Assembly (NCBI RefSeq): GCF_032191465.1
Contig: NZ_JAQOUE010000001.1
Location: 248,001 to 312,000 of the forward strand
DNA length: 64,000 nucleotides
Direction: 5' to 3'
DNA from: Candidatus Nitronereus thalassa
GTDB lineage: Bacteria > Nitrospirota > Nitrospiria > Nitrospirales > UBA8639
Shown here: positions 32,819 through 41,630 of the stretch, one piece after another
How the letters are laid out: every line of letters begins with the position of its first letter
How positions within the stretch are numbered: position 1 is the stretch's first letter
Notes under the pieces: model-generated
The model's input: the letters and a program-made list of their open reading frames with translations, nothing else
Told to the model about the DNA's origin: nothing
Database searches by the model: none
Program-made: the position numbers and the translations under genes

Positions 32819-34369
32819 ATGAGCAATAAATTTTCTGTTTTTAATAGTTCTCTAATACAACCAATTTCTTGTCGGATATCTAAGCTGGCGGTTGTTTTTG
32901 TCGTAACGCTTTCCCTGATTTTTGGTACCCCAATTCAGGCTTTATCTGATGGGCTGACACGAGACATCATTCAAACTCCCAATCCTCAAACCTTGTCAGT
33001 AGTTGTCGGGAAATCAACCGTTCTCCAAAGCCCTTTGCCCTTAAAACGAGCGTCACTCGCTAATCCGGAAATTGCCGATACATTGGTACTTTCCCCCACC
33101 CAATTATATCTCAATGGAAAAACCATTGGATCGACAAATCTCACATTGTGGGGCCGTGATGGAAATGTGTTCGCGGTGTATGATGTTGTGGTTCAGCCAA
33201 ATATTACGCGCCTGAAAACCCAGATCCATGAATTGTTTCCGGAAGAAAATTCAATAGAGGTACGTGCCTCCCAAGCACATATTACCCTTTCAGGATCTGC
33301 TTCAGGTCCGGAGGTGATTACCCAAGTTGTCGGGTTAGCCAACACTTATGCACCTGAAAAAGTGATGAACTTTATGCAGGTTCAAGGAGTGCAGCAAGTC
33401 ATGTTGGAGGTGAAAGTCGCAGAAATGGCGAAAGGGGTGTTGAAGCGTTTGGGGGTAAACATACTAAATGTTTCAAATCGTACCGAGACCATTGGGTTGC
33501 TTGATGATCTTACTTCATTTTCAAGGGATGACCAAACAGGGGCCTTAACGCAGTTGCTCGGAACGAGTGTCGATTTGGCCGTAGGATTTGATCTTGGAAG
33601 CGATGTCTTGCTGGTGGCTCTTGCCGCCTTGAAACAGCACAATCTCACAAAAATTTTGGCGGAACCAACACTGGTCTCTCTGAGTGGGCAAGAAGCCAGT
33701 TTTCTTGCGGGTGGGGAATTCCCTGTTCCCGTACCCCAATCATTTGGAGTGACCACCATCAAATTTAAGGAATTTGGAGTAAGCTTGAAATTTAATCCAA
33801 CAGTTTTGGGTGATGGAAATATTACATTGAAAATTGCTCCTGAAGTATCGGAACTAGATTTTTCAAATGGTGTAAATTTTGAAGGATTCACCATTCCGGC
33901 ATTACTCACGAGAAAAGTCGAAACAATCATTGAATTAAAGGATGGTCAGAGTTTTGCAATCGCGGGTCTTCTACAGGACAACATTCGCGAAGCCATTGCA
34001 AAGTACCCAGTCTTAGGTGACATCCCTATTTTGGGGGCCCTATTCCGGAGCACCAGCTTCCGAAAAAATGAGACCGAGTTGATTATCATTGTAACTCCTC
34101 GTTTAGTGAAGCCATTGGATATGAAAAAACAAAGTCTTCCCACGGATGCCTATTTGGAGCCGAATGATTTTGAACTCATGCTCATGGGATACATGGAGGG
34201 GGTACGACGAAATCCTGGTCAGAATTCAGGAGGAGTATCACAGGAAATATCTAAGACAAAACAGTCAAATCGAAAAACGCTTTCTGTTTCTTCACCCACA
34301 GAGCCCCCTTCAGCACTAGTTCCGATGGCTGGTGGGTTCGAGGGGCAGTTTGGGCATTTGGCACCCTAA
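32819..34369 (+). CDS. cpaC: Secretin CpaC/RcpA of the Tad system
   Basis: A signal peptide (LAVVFVVTLSLIFGTPIQALS) leads to the pilus-secretin N-terminal domain (VVGKSTVLQSPLPLKRASLANPE), a BON-like segment (IEVRASQAHITLSGS), then the secretin core with VQQVMLEVKVAEM, AEPTLVSLSGQEASFLAGGEFPVP, and KDGQSFAIAGLL. It forms the outer-membrane channel for the Flp pilus. The 516-residue length is normal. The last ~70 residues are a variable Ser/Lys-rich tail. Confidence 0.92.
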   Translation: MSNKFSVFNSSLIQPISCRISKLAVVFVVTLSLIFGTPIQALSDGLTRDIIQTPNPQTLSVVVGKSTVLQSPLPLKRASLANPEIADTLVLSPTQLYLNGKTIGSTNLTLWGRDGNVFAVYDVVVQPNITRLKTQIHELFPEENSIEVRASQAHITLSGSASGPEVITQVVGLANTYAPEKVMNFMQVQGVQQVMLEVKVAEMAKGVLKRLGVNILNVSNRTETIGLLDDLTSFSRDDQTGALTQLLGTSVDLAVGFDLGSDVLLVALAALKQHNLTKILAEPTLVSLSGQEASFLAGGEFPVPVPQSFGVTTIKFKEFGVSLKFNPTVLGDGNITLKIAPEVSELDFSNGVNFEGFTIPALLTRKVETIIELKDGQSFAIAGLLQDNIREAIAKYPVLGDIPILGALFRSTSFRKNETELIIIVTPRLVKPLDMKKQSLPTDAYLEPNDFELMLMGYMEGVRRNPGQNSGGVSQEISKTKQSNRKTLSVSSPTEPPSALVPMAGGFEGQFGHLAP

Positions 34370-34385
34370 GATCTAGAGGTATTTG

Positions 34386-34739
34386 ATGGAACGAATAATC
34401 CCAAATTTTATCATGGTTGGAATTTTTAGTGTGTTACTTGAAGGATGTCTGGTCTGGCCAACGATGACTGAAACCATGGGGCATCGGCCTGTTGAAATGG
34501 GTAAGGATGATCAAGTCATGTTCCCAACGGCTCCTCAACCCATTAACTTATCCACAAATTATGGCAATTCATTTAGAGCGGCCCGTGACAATCAAATTCT
34601 TAATCCTGAGGCTTCAGATAATTTAGAACCTGTTGAAGGGTTGGATGGAAATGCAGGTGTTCTTGCGACACAACGATTCAACTCATTCTTTAAGAAGCCT
34701 CCATTTGGAGGAAAAAAAGCCGGAGGCTCTGGTAAGTAA
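34386..34739 (+). CDS. Small putative lipoprotein at the CpaD position
   Basis: Starting at ATG 34386 (GAGG upstream), the 117-residue protein has a signal segment ending in LLEG-C, a plausible lipobox. The mature part is polar with no recognised domain and ends in a Gly/Lys-rich tail (KKPPFGGKKAGGSGK). Its place between the secretin and CpaE matches that of the CpaD/TadD-type pilot lipoproteins, so it may help localise the secretin. That is inferred from position only. It overlaps cpaE by one base (TAATG). Confidence 0.65.
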   Translation: MERIIPNFIMVGIFSVLLEGCLVWPTMTETMGHRPVEMGKDDQVMFPTAPQPINLSTNYGNSFRAARDNQILNPEASDNLEPVEGLDGNAGVLATQRFNSFFKKPPFGGKKAGGSGK

Positions 34740-36001
34740 TGAGTCAACAATCTTGGAAACCAGTACGATTGAATGATGGGAAGTCTGGAGGGAGCAAGGG
34801 AGGATCGTCCAGCCAATTTCTGGTGGACTTAGTCATTTATAATCCAGAAGTCAAAAAAACCTTTCAAGAGGTGGTTGACGCTCATCCAAGTTTACAGGTC
34901 AAAGATCCCAATGATCCTACTGTGGCGCGACTTGTTATTTTAGAACTTGATGAAGACCCATCTGAATCCTTTTCCTTTATTGAAACTGTCGTCCAAGCGG
35001 TCGAAGGGCGAGAAGTATTTCTTACATCACCCCGCACAGATTCTCAGGTACTACTGGAAGCACTTCGGGCGGGCGCCAAAGAATTTTTTCCTCAGCCAAT
35101 TCAAGAATCTGAAGTGGGAGTGGCTTTAGAGAAATTCGTGACTCGATGTCAACAGGCGACAAAGGAACACACGAAAAAAGTTGGAAATATTCTTTGTCTC
35201 CTTGGAGGAAAGGGTGGCGTAGGGACCACGACAGTAGCCGTAAACCTTGGCTTGGGTCTTCATGGCGCTTCGCCAGGAAGATCGGTGGTCCTGGTTGAAT
35301 TAAATCAGCATGGTGGGGACCTAGCGATCTTTCTTGATGTGCAGTCCAATCATAGTTTGCGTGACCTCGGCTCAGATTTGACTCGATTGGACCTTGCCTT
35401 GTTGACGCGTGTGCTCACCAAGCATTCTTCAGGAATGCATATTCTTCCTTCTGGATATGATGATTTGAGTAGTGGCCGGATTTCCCCAGAATCCGTGGAG
35501 CCCATCTTGAAACTCCTCCAATCAGTATTTGATCATGTCGTGGTTGATTGTGGTCATGTGTTGGACCTTCCGACTAAAAAGGTACTTGAGATGGCATCAA
35601 CGATCATTGTGATGTCGACCTTGATTGTCCCGGTCATTCACCGAACTAAAAAAATCTTAGATTTATTACGGAATTCCGGCATTGATGGGAAAAAAGTTCG
35701 TGTGGTGTTTAATCGTTTTTCTACACAAGAACAGGAGGTACTTCGAGAAACCGAGGAAACTCTTAAGATTGACTCCTCCTTTGTGATACCTAACGACTAT
35801 CCCACAGCAAGTGATTCAATTAATAACGGGACGCCAATGGTCCTCTCGGCTCCCCGAATGCCTATTACCAAGGTCTTTCATGATATCGTAAAGGATTTAG
35901 GGTTTGGTTCAGATGACCCAAAAGAGCAGGCAAATTGGATGGGGCGTTTGCGAGGAATGATGAATGGGCGGGCGGCATCCAAGACCGCTCAAGTGTCATA
36001 G
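34739..36001 (+). CDS. cpaE: CpaE/TadZ-like ATPase
   Basis: An N-terminal receiver-like domain (residues ~25-130, LVIYNPEVKKTFQEVV ... LEALRAGAKEFFPQPI) precedes a MinD/ParA-type ATPase with the deviant Walker A GGKGGVGTTTVAVNLG near residue 156. Further motifs are VVLVELNQHGGDLAIFLD and DHVVVDCGHVLD. TadZ/CpaE places the pilus machine at a cell pole or site. The receiver-like domain lacks obvious phospho-acceptor spacing, as is common for CpaE. Length 420 is typical. Confidence 0.9.
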   Translation: MSQQSWKPVRLNDGKSGGSKGGSSSQFLVDLVIYNPEVKKTFQEVVDAHPSLQVKDPNDPTVARLVILELDEDPSESFSFIETVVQAVEGREVFLTSPRTDSQVLLEALRAGAKEFFPQPIQESEVGVALEKFVTRCQQATKEHTKKVGNILCLLGGKGGVGTTTVAVNLGLGLHGASPGRSVVLVELNQHGGDLAIFLDVQSNHSLRDLGSDLTRLDLALLTRVLTKHSSGMHILPSGYDDLSSGRISPESVEPILKLLQSVFDHVVVDCGHVLDLPTKKVLEMASTIIVMSTLIVPVIHRTKKILDLLRNSGIDGKKVRVVFNRFSTQEQEVLRETEETLKIDSSFVIPNDYPTASDSINNGTPMVLSAPRMPITKVFHDIVKDLGFGSDDPKEQANWMGRLRGMMNGRAASKTAQVS

Positions 36002-36032
36002 GATTTCCTTCCAGTGAAGGGTTTTTACCTCA

Positions 36033-37349
36033 ATGTTTAGTCCTAATTGGGATGATAGTGCAGCTATTGGACTTGCGAATTATGGTGACCTCAAGCATGA
36101 ATTGCATCGGAAGGTCATCGAAGCACTTGATCTTTCTGTTGTCTCAAAACTCGATCCGGATCTACTCAAAAAAGAATTAAGTACACTTGTCGAACATCTC
36201 CTCGAGCAGGAGTCTGCCCCGCTTAACATCCGAGAACGCGAACAACTAATTTCCGAAATTCAAAATGAAGTGATGGGGCTGGGACCCCTCGAACCGCTTG
36301 TTCAAGATCCAACGATCAATGATATTTTGGTGAATCGTTGCGATCAGATTTATGTGGAACGGGCAGGGAAGCTTGAATTAGCCGACGTACGATTTCGCGA
36401 TGAAGCGCACCTGAGGAAGGTGATCGAAAAAATCGTGTCTGCCATAGGGCGTCGGATTGATGAGTCTTCCCCCATGTGTGATTGCCGGTTGTTGGATGGC
36501 TCTCGGGTAAATGCCATTATTCCTCCTCTTGCCCTTGATGGTTCATCAATCTCAATCCGGAAATTCAGCAAAGACAAACTTCAGATTCAAGATCTCGTCA
36601 ATAAGCGATCCTTGACCCCAGAAATTGCGGAGCTGCTCCAAGGCATTGTGGAAGCAAGACTAAACGTCATTATTGCAGGGGGTACTGGCTGCGGAAAGAC
36701 TACGATTTTAAATATTTTGTCAGGATTTATTCCAGACGACGAGCGAATCATTACGATAGAAGATGCGGCGGAGCTCCAACTTCGGCAGGATCACGTCGTT
36801 CGTCTTGAAACACGGCCACCCAATGTTGAAGGGAAAGGAGAAGTCAACCAACGAGATTTGGTGAAGAACTGTCTCCGTATGCGACCCGATCGAATCGTGA
36901 TGGGGGAATGCCGTGGTCCCGAAACCTTGGACATGCTCCAAGCGATGAACACGGGTCATGATGGTTCGTTAACAACGATTCATGCGAATACTCCACGGGA
37001 TGCCTTGACTCGAATTGAAACCTTGGTGGCCTTGGCTGGTTTGAATATTAGTACCAAGGGCCTTCGCCATTATATTAGTTCAGCGGTAGATGTCATTTTG
37101 CAAATGACTCGCTTGTCCGATGGGTCAAGGAAATTAACCAGTTTGCAAGAAATTACTGGGATGGAAGGAGAGATTATCACACTCCAAGAAATTTTTACGT
37201 TTGAACAGACTGGGTTATCTGATGATCGAAAGGTCCGTGGAAAATTTACGTCAACGGGAGTTCGCCCGAAGTTCACGGAGAAGTTTAGAGCGTTGGGAAT
37301 TGAATTGTCTCAAGATGTCTTTGATCCCTTAAAAGTCTATGAAGTGTAA
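36033..37349 (+). CDS. tadA: Tad secretion ATPase TadA/CpaF
   Basis: This 438-residue GspE/VirB11-type hexameric ATPase drives Flp pilus assembly. It has the Walker [10 protein letters not shown] (residues ~214-222), the Asp box [10 protein letters not shown], the Walker B-type [12 protein letters not shown] and the His box [13 protein letters not shown]. The N-terminal domain has [14 protein letters not shown] typical of CpaF. It sits between cpaE and tadB, as in other Tad loci. Confidence 0.95.
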   Translation: MFSPNWDDSAAIGLANYGDLKHELHRKVIEALDLSVVSKLDPDLLKKELSTLVEHLLEQESAPLNIREREQLISEIQNEVMGLGPLEPLVQDPTINDILVNRCDQIYVERAGKLELADVRFRDEAHLRKVIEKIVSAIGRRIDESSPMCDCRLLDGSRVNAIIPPLALDGSSISIRKFSKDKLQIQDLVNKRSLTPEIAELLQGIVEARLNVIIAGGTGCGKTTILNILSGFIPDDERIITIEDAAELQLRQDHVVRLETRPPNVEGKGEVNQRDLVKNCLRMRPDRIVMGECRGPETLDMLQAMNTGHDGSLTTIHANTPRDALTRIETLVALAGLNISTKGLRHYISSAVDVILQMTRLSDGSRKLTSLQEITGMEGEIITLQEIFTFEQTGLSDDRKVRGKFTSTGVRPKFTEKFRALGIELSQDVFDPLKVYEV

Positions 37350-37432
37350 GTTATTTTGTGGGCGATACTTCTTGAGCACATCTCTGGTAACAGCAATGAC
37401 AGGATTTAGAGGACGGGGCTGAGGAATTAATC

Positions 37433-38407
37433 ATGACAATTCTCATGAGTATAGGCATTTTCTTGTCAGTGATCCTATTTATTGAGGGAGGTGCCTATGC
37501 CTACCATGCTCATTTGAATCCTAAGACCAAAGCCCTGAAACGGCGTTTACGCGGTTCTGTGGGGTCAACACCTACAAGAAAGACCCCAGAGCAAGTTGAG
37601 GTCATGAGAAAAAGAAGTTCAGGGGACATGCCCTGGATTGATCGGTTGTTAACAAAGTTGCCGAAATTAGACTCCCTCGAAAAAACTCTTCAACAAGCTA
37701 ATAGTAGTATGCCGCTGGGCGTGTTTTTGTTTCTCTCCGTAGGGATGGCCGTGACAGGCTTGGCCATTGCTGCCCTCAATAATGCCCCTCTTTATGCCAT
37801 GTTCATTGCGACGATCGTTGGTGGGTTTTTGCCGTGGTTGTATATGCGTCGGCAGCGAGCTCAGCGCTTTAAAGATTTTCAACGCCAACTTCCTGATGCA
37901 TTAGACTTAGTCTCTCGGTCACTTAGGGCCGGCCACGCGTTTAGCGTGGGCATGAAAATGGTAGGGGACGAATTCCCCGATCCGATTGGGCCAGAATTTA
38001 ATCGAGCCGTTGAAGAAATATCTTTTGGCATTGATGTGGCGGAAGCATTAAAAAATCTTTCAACGAGAATCGAATGTGTGGATCTACGGTTTTTTATTAC
38101 TTCTCTGATTGTACAACGAGAAACAGGTGGAAATCTTGCAGAAATCCTAGAGTCGATTAGTCGGCTGATTCGGCAACGTTTCGAATTGTTAGGAAAGGTT
38201 GCCGCTCTATCAGCTGAAGGGAAATTGTCTGGAATAGTTCTTGTCTTGTTGCCCTTTGGGATTGGCATTCTTCTCTGGTTTCTGAATCCTGCCTATATGA
38301 ATCTGCTTGTCACCGACCCTATGGGAAAAAACATGTTAACGATTAGTGGGGTCTTGATGGTCATTGGTTCATTTATGATGAAAAAAATGATTTCTTTTAA
38401 AGTGTAA
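37433..38407 (+). CDS. tadB: Tad inner-membrane platform protein TadB
   Basis: The 324-residue type II secretion F-type protein has an N-terminal helix, a pair of helices near residues 90-140 (LGVFLFLSVGMAVTGLAIAAL) and two C-terminal helices. The T2SF domain contains FQRQLPDALDLVSRSLRAGHAF and VQRETGGNLAEILESISRLIRQR. With TadC it forms the platform on which TadA acts. TadC follows 7 bp downstream. Confidence 0.92.
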   Translation: MTILMSIGIFLSVILFIEGGAYAYHAHLNPKTKALKRRLRGSVGSTPTRKTPEQVEVMRKRSSGDMPWIDRLLTKLPKLDSLEKTLQQANSSMPLGVFLFLSVGMAVTGLAIAALNNAPLYAMFIATIVGGFLPWLYMRRQRAQRFKDFQRQLPDALDLVSRSLRAGHAFSVGMKMVGDEFPDPIGPEFNRAVEEISFGIDVAEALKNLSTRIECVDLRFFITSLIVQRETGGNLAEILESISRLIRQRFELLGKVAALSAEGKLSGIVLVLLPFGIGILLWFLNPAYMNLLVTDPMGKNMLTISGVLMVIGSFMMKKMISFKV

Positions 38408-38414
38408 GGATTTC

Positions 38415-39368
38415 ATGGATCAAGCGCTTATCATTGCTTTTATGGTGTTTATGATGACGGTCCTCACCATGGTGGGTGTCTATACTCTTGTCCGTTCTCG
38501 ACAAACTGCAAAAGATTGGGGTGAACGTATAAGGGGAAGAACGCCGACAGTTGAAAGCACGGAAACCGGTAAAGGCTTGGCATATCTGAGCGGAATATTT
38601 CTTAAGCTTCTTGAGCGATTAGGTCAGGCCAATAAACCCAAAGACCAAGCGGAAACCTCTCGTCTTAAAAAGACGCTTGTGACGGCAGGGTATCGTGGAC
38701 CTCGGGCTCCAGTAATTTTTCTTGGGAGTAAAATATTTCTCGGGATACTTTTTGGTGCATTGTTTTTTATTTTTGGTGACCAGATTACAAAAGGTATGAC
38801 GGCTAATGTCTTTTCCATGATCATGATCGCTACGGCACTTGGGGGCTTTTATATGCCTCAATTGTGGTTGTCTCTGGCAACTTCACAACGAAAGCAAAAG
38901 TTGCTCAATGGGTTTCCCGATGCCCTGGATCTTATGGTGGTCTGCGTAGAAGCTGGTCTTGGGCTTGATCAAGCCATTGCTCGAGTGGGTGAAGAAATCA
39001 AAATTGGGCATAAAGACCTTGGTGATGAATTCCAATTAGTGAGCTTGGAATTGCGCGCTGGGTTTTCTCGTGAACAAGCGTTGCGAAATTTAAGTGATCG
39101 CACTGACATTGATGAAATAAGAAGTTTGATTGCCCTGTTGATTCAAACTGATCGGTTTGGGACGAGTGTGGGCCAAGCCTTACGCGTGCATTCAGATTCC
39201 ATGCGAATGAATCGACGCCTTCGGGCCGAAGAAATGGCGGCGAAGCTGCCGGTTAAACTCATGCTTCCCCTTATAGTGTTTATCTTTCCGAGTTTAATGG
39301 TCGTCATTATTGGTCCAGGTGCGATAAAACTTATTCGAAATTTTCTGCCCGCTATGTCAGGAAGTTAG
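38415..39368 (+). CDS. tadC: Tad inner-membrane platform protein TadC
   Basis: This second T2SF-domain protein has 317 residues. Visible motifs are GFPDALDLMVVCVEAGLGLDQA and IQTDRFGTSVGQALRVHSDSMR, the TadC versions of the platform motifs. Three to four membrane helices are present, with the last near LMLPLIVFIFPSLMVVIIGPG. It is paired with TadB. Confidence 0.92.
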   Translation: MDQALIIAFMVFMMTVLTMVGVYTLVRSRQTAKDWGERIRGRTPTVESTETGKGLAYLSGIFLKLLERLGQANKPKDQAETSRLKKTLVTAGYRGPRAPVIFLGSKIFLGILFGALFFIFGDQITKGMTANVFSMIMIATALGGFYMPQLWLSLATSQRKQKLLNGFPDALDLMVVCVEAGLGLDQAIARVGEEIKIGHKDLGDEFQLVSLELRAGFSREQALRNLSDRTDIDEIRSLIALLIQTDRFGTSVGQALRVHSDSMRMNRRLRAEEMAAKLPVKLMLPLIVFIFPSLMVVIIGPGAIKLIRNFLPAMSGS

Positions 39369-39430
39369 TTATTTTAGGCGGTACCTTATTAGGGCCACTC
39401 GTCAATACATATTACCGCGAAGGGAATATC

Positions 39431-40417
39431 ATGAAATTAATTCAGATGCCACAATATCTTATTGTTACTGCTTGTTGCGGCCTCATCTTAGTGGGGTGTG
39501 AGTCTTTTTCTATGAAGCCCCAAAAATTTTCTACTCCCGATGAACATTATCAGCAAGTATTAGAGGCACAAAAAGCTGGTGTAGAATTTGATGAAGCTGC
39601 AAAAAATCTTCCGGAAGCCACGGCTGAAGAGCATGCCAAACTTGGAGATGCTCATCTTCAACAAGGGCAGTTAGGGCTGGCGATTGGTCAATATCTTCAA
39701 GTCTTAGAAAAAGATCCCACACAAACTGCCACTCGGTATAAATTGGCTATGCTGTTATTAAAGCATGGCAAGGCTGATGCTAGTCGGAAAGAATTTAAGA
39801 AAGTGCTCGAGCAAGATGACCAATTTGCCTTAGCCTACGAGGGGCTAGGCCAAGCATTTCTCGTGTTAGGTGACCATCTTGGTGCAGATCAATCGTTTCG
39901 CAAAGCACTCAGCCTTGATCAAAATCTTTGGCGATCCCATACCTATTTGGGCATTATGGCTGATCGACGTCATCTGCATTTATCGGCCATTGAGGCATAC
40001 AATGCAGCGTTAGCCATTCAACCTAGAGAAGGGATGGTCTTGAATAACCTAGGTATGGCTCAATATATGAACCGGCAATATCGTCAAGCTGCAAACACTT
40101 TTCAGTTGGCCATTCAGGCAGGAACAGACTCACCGAAAGTAGCAAACAACTTGGGATTAGCACTTTCAAAGCTAGGAAAGTTTCCAGAGGCTTTTGATGC
40201 ATTTAAAAAGGGGACAAATCCTGCCAAGGCCTACAATAATGTCGGAATTGCTTTGCTGGAAGCAGGGCGGCCAAAGCGTGCCATATCCTGCTTTGAAAAG
40301 GCCATTGAGTTGGAACCGACGTTTTATGAAAAAGCCAATGAGAATCTTGAACAAGCCAAACGAGCTGCGAGTCAGGTTGACCCAAAGGGGTCTACTAAAT
40401 TAGAGGCCTGTTTGTAG
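39431..40417 (+). CDS. tadD: TadD-like TPR lipoprotein
   Basis: The signal peptide ends in the lipobox LILVG-C. The mature 300 residues contain about six to seven tetratricopeptide repeats (residues ~65-310), for example LGDAHLQQGQLGLAIGQYLQVLEKD and NNLGMAQYMNRQYRQAANTFQLA. TadD-type lipoproteins assist secretin assembly and pilus biogenesis. It is the last gene of the Tad unit. No clear terminator follows. Confidence 0.85.
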   Translation: MKLIQMPQYLIVTACCGLILVGCESFSMKPQKFSTPDEHYQQVLEAQKAGVEFDEAAKNLPEATAEEHAKLGDAHLQQGQLGLAIGQYLQVLEKDPTQTATRYKLAMLLLKHGKADASRKEFKKVLEQDDQFALAYEGLGQAFLVLGDHLGADQSFRKALSLDQNLWRSHTYLGIMADRRHLHLSAIEAYNAALAIQPREGMVLNNLGMAQYMNRQYRQAANTFQLAIQAGTDSPKVANNLGLALSKLGKFPEAFDAFKKGTNPAKAYNNVGIALLEAGRPKRAISCFEKAIELEPTFYEKANENLEQAKRAASQVDPKGSTKLEACL

Positions 40418-40496
40418 CGTTTAGAGTTTGAAAGGACGTCTCTAGTTATCCGGAAAACTCTGACGAGAAAAAATTCCCACCGTTTTGGTTAATGAA

Positions 40497-40823
40497 CTAT
40501 GACGATAATGTTGAATTTCTTTTCTTTTTTTTCACTCCTTTCTCCCCAATAGAAAAACGTGGGTACGTTATGGCCTCACTCCGGCAGTGCGGGCAACGGC
40601 TAGGTCGTTTGAGGCGAGTCCGATGTCGAAATTCATACCCGCAATCAATGCATGTCGGTTTTTCCATCATAATTTGTTGTGACGGGCTTCTGGCGAAAGA
40701 ACGAATGATATGAGTCAGATGGTCCTCTACCTGCCGTTCTGAGAGATGGACTAGACCAGATAGTTCGTGCACGGTATAGGATTGATGGGCCAATAAGTGA
40801 ATGAGGTATTGTCGAGCGGTCAA
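40497..40823 (-). CDS. HTH regulator fused to a zinc ribbon
   Basis: The N-terminal ~50 residues form a winged-helix-like segment (YTVHELSGLVHLSERQVEDHLTHI). The C-terminal half has two CxxC knuckles (CIDCGYEF and RCPHCRS) forming a zinc ribbon. This layout matches the small HTH plus Zn-ribbon predicted regulators known mainly from archaea and deep-branching bacteria. It ends in a Lys-rich tail. It converges on the Tad locus and may or may not regulate it. Target unknown. Confidence 0.7.
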   Translation of the reverse strand: MTARQYLIHLLAHQSYTVHELSGLVHLSERQVEDHLTHIIRSFARSPSQQIMMEKPTCIDCGYEFRHRTRLKRPSRCPHCRSEAITYPRFSIGEKGVKKKKRNSTLSS

Positions 40824-40889
40824 GGCCGAGGAAATCCTATGGTGTCAAGATTACAAGAACCTTTAAGTAAGTGGTGTATGGCCTTTGGT

Positions 40890-41456
40890 TCATTGGCGTA
40901 AAATGGCTTCTCTTCTAGCATGTAGTTTTCCTGCTTCTTCTTCACGATTCATCAAGTTCATTAGAGAACCATACACTTCAAGGGTTGAGGCAATCTGTGG
41001 ATGCTCCATTCCAAAGGCCTTTTCTCGAATCTTTAACGCCTGTTTAATTAATGGTTCTGCCTTTTGGTATTCTTGCCTGTCCTGGTAAATTTGAGCAAGA
41101 CTCGTGAGAGCGTTGGCCATGTTTGGGTGTTCAGCACCTACGGATTTTGTCCAAATTGGGAGTGCCCTCCAAAAATAGGGTTCGGCTTTTGCCAAGTCAT
41201 GTTGCCGCCGATATACCTCCCCTAAAGAGTACAAGACCGAGGCGAGTCGGCTATCGGACTCTCCCCACATTTCGGCCTGTGGCAAGGCTTTTGTCAGGAG
41301 ACCTTCTGCATAGGCATATTCCTTCTGTTCAATGGCTTCCTGAGCTTCTCGTAAGGAAGCTTCCCAGGGGGATTCCTGACCGCTGCATCCATACAGCGGG
41401 AGCCCCAACAATACTAATAGGAAAAGACACCTCAGTTGTTTCATCAGTTCTTTCAT
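40890..41456 (-). CDS. TPR lipoprotein, 188 aa
   Basis: A signal peptide (CLFLLVLLGLPLYG-C) gives a lipoprotein. It is followed by three to four TPR_12-type repeats with the kinesin-light-chain pattern (LASVLYSLGEVYRRQHDLAKAEPYFWRALPI, MANALTSLAQIYQDRQEYQKAEPLIKQAL). It is likely a periplasmic scaffold. A second ATG at 41444 is an alternative start; neither has a strong ribosome binding site. The promoter probably lies in the 170-bp divergent gap before the YihY gene. Confidence 0.8.
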   Translation of the reverse strand: MKELMKQLRCLFLLVLLGLPLYGCSGQESPWEASLREAQEAIEQKEYAYAEGLLTKALPQAEMWGESDSRLASVLYSLGEVYRRQHDLAKAEPYFWRALPIWTKSVGAEHPNMANALTSLAQIYQDRQEYQKAEPLIKQALKIREKAFGMEHPQIASTLEVYGSLMNLMNREEEAGKLHARREAILRQ

Positions 41457-41630
41457 AGTAAAAAACTTATAAGGTTTTCGCCAACTTTGTTGTGGAGGAG
41501 ATTGGAAAGTCTATCCATTTAGGCTTTTTCCTGGACATTTCCCTTTCTCCACTGTAGCCTTATTAATTGGAGTGAAGCATTCTTATGTCTTTGAAATTAG
41601 GCATAATTTCGAGGTGCAAGGGGTTTAAGC

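Noticed and set aside
31907-40417. Assignment of the locus as type II secretion or type IVa pilus
   Set aside because: Flp pilins, CpaB, CpaE, TadA-type ATPase, separate TadB/TadC and short prepilin peptidase together define a Tad system.
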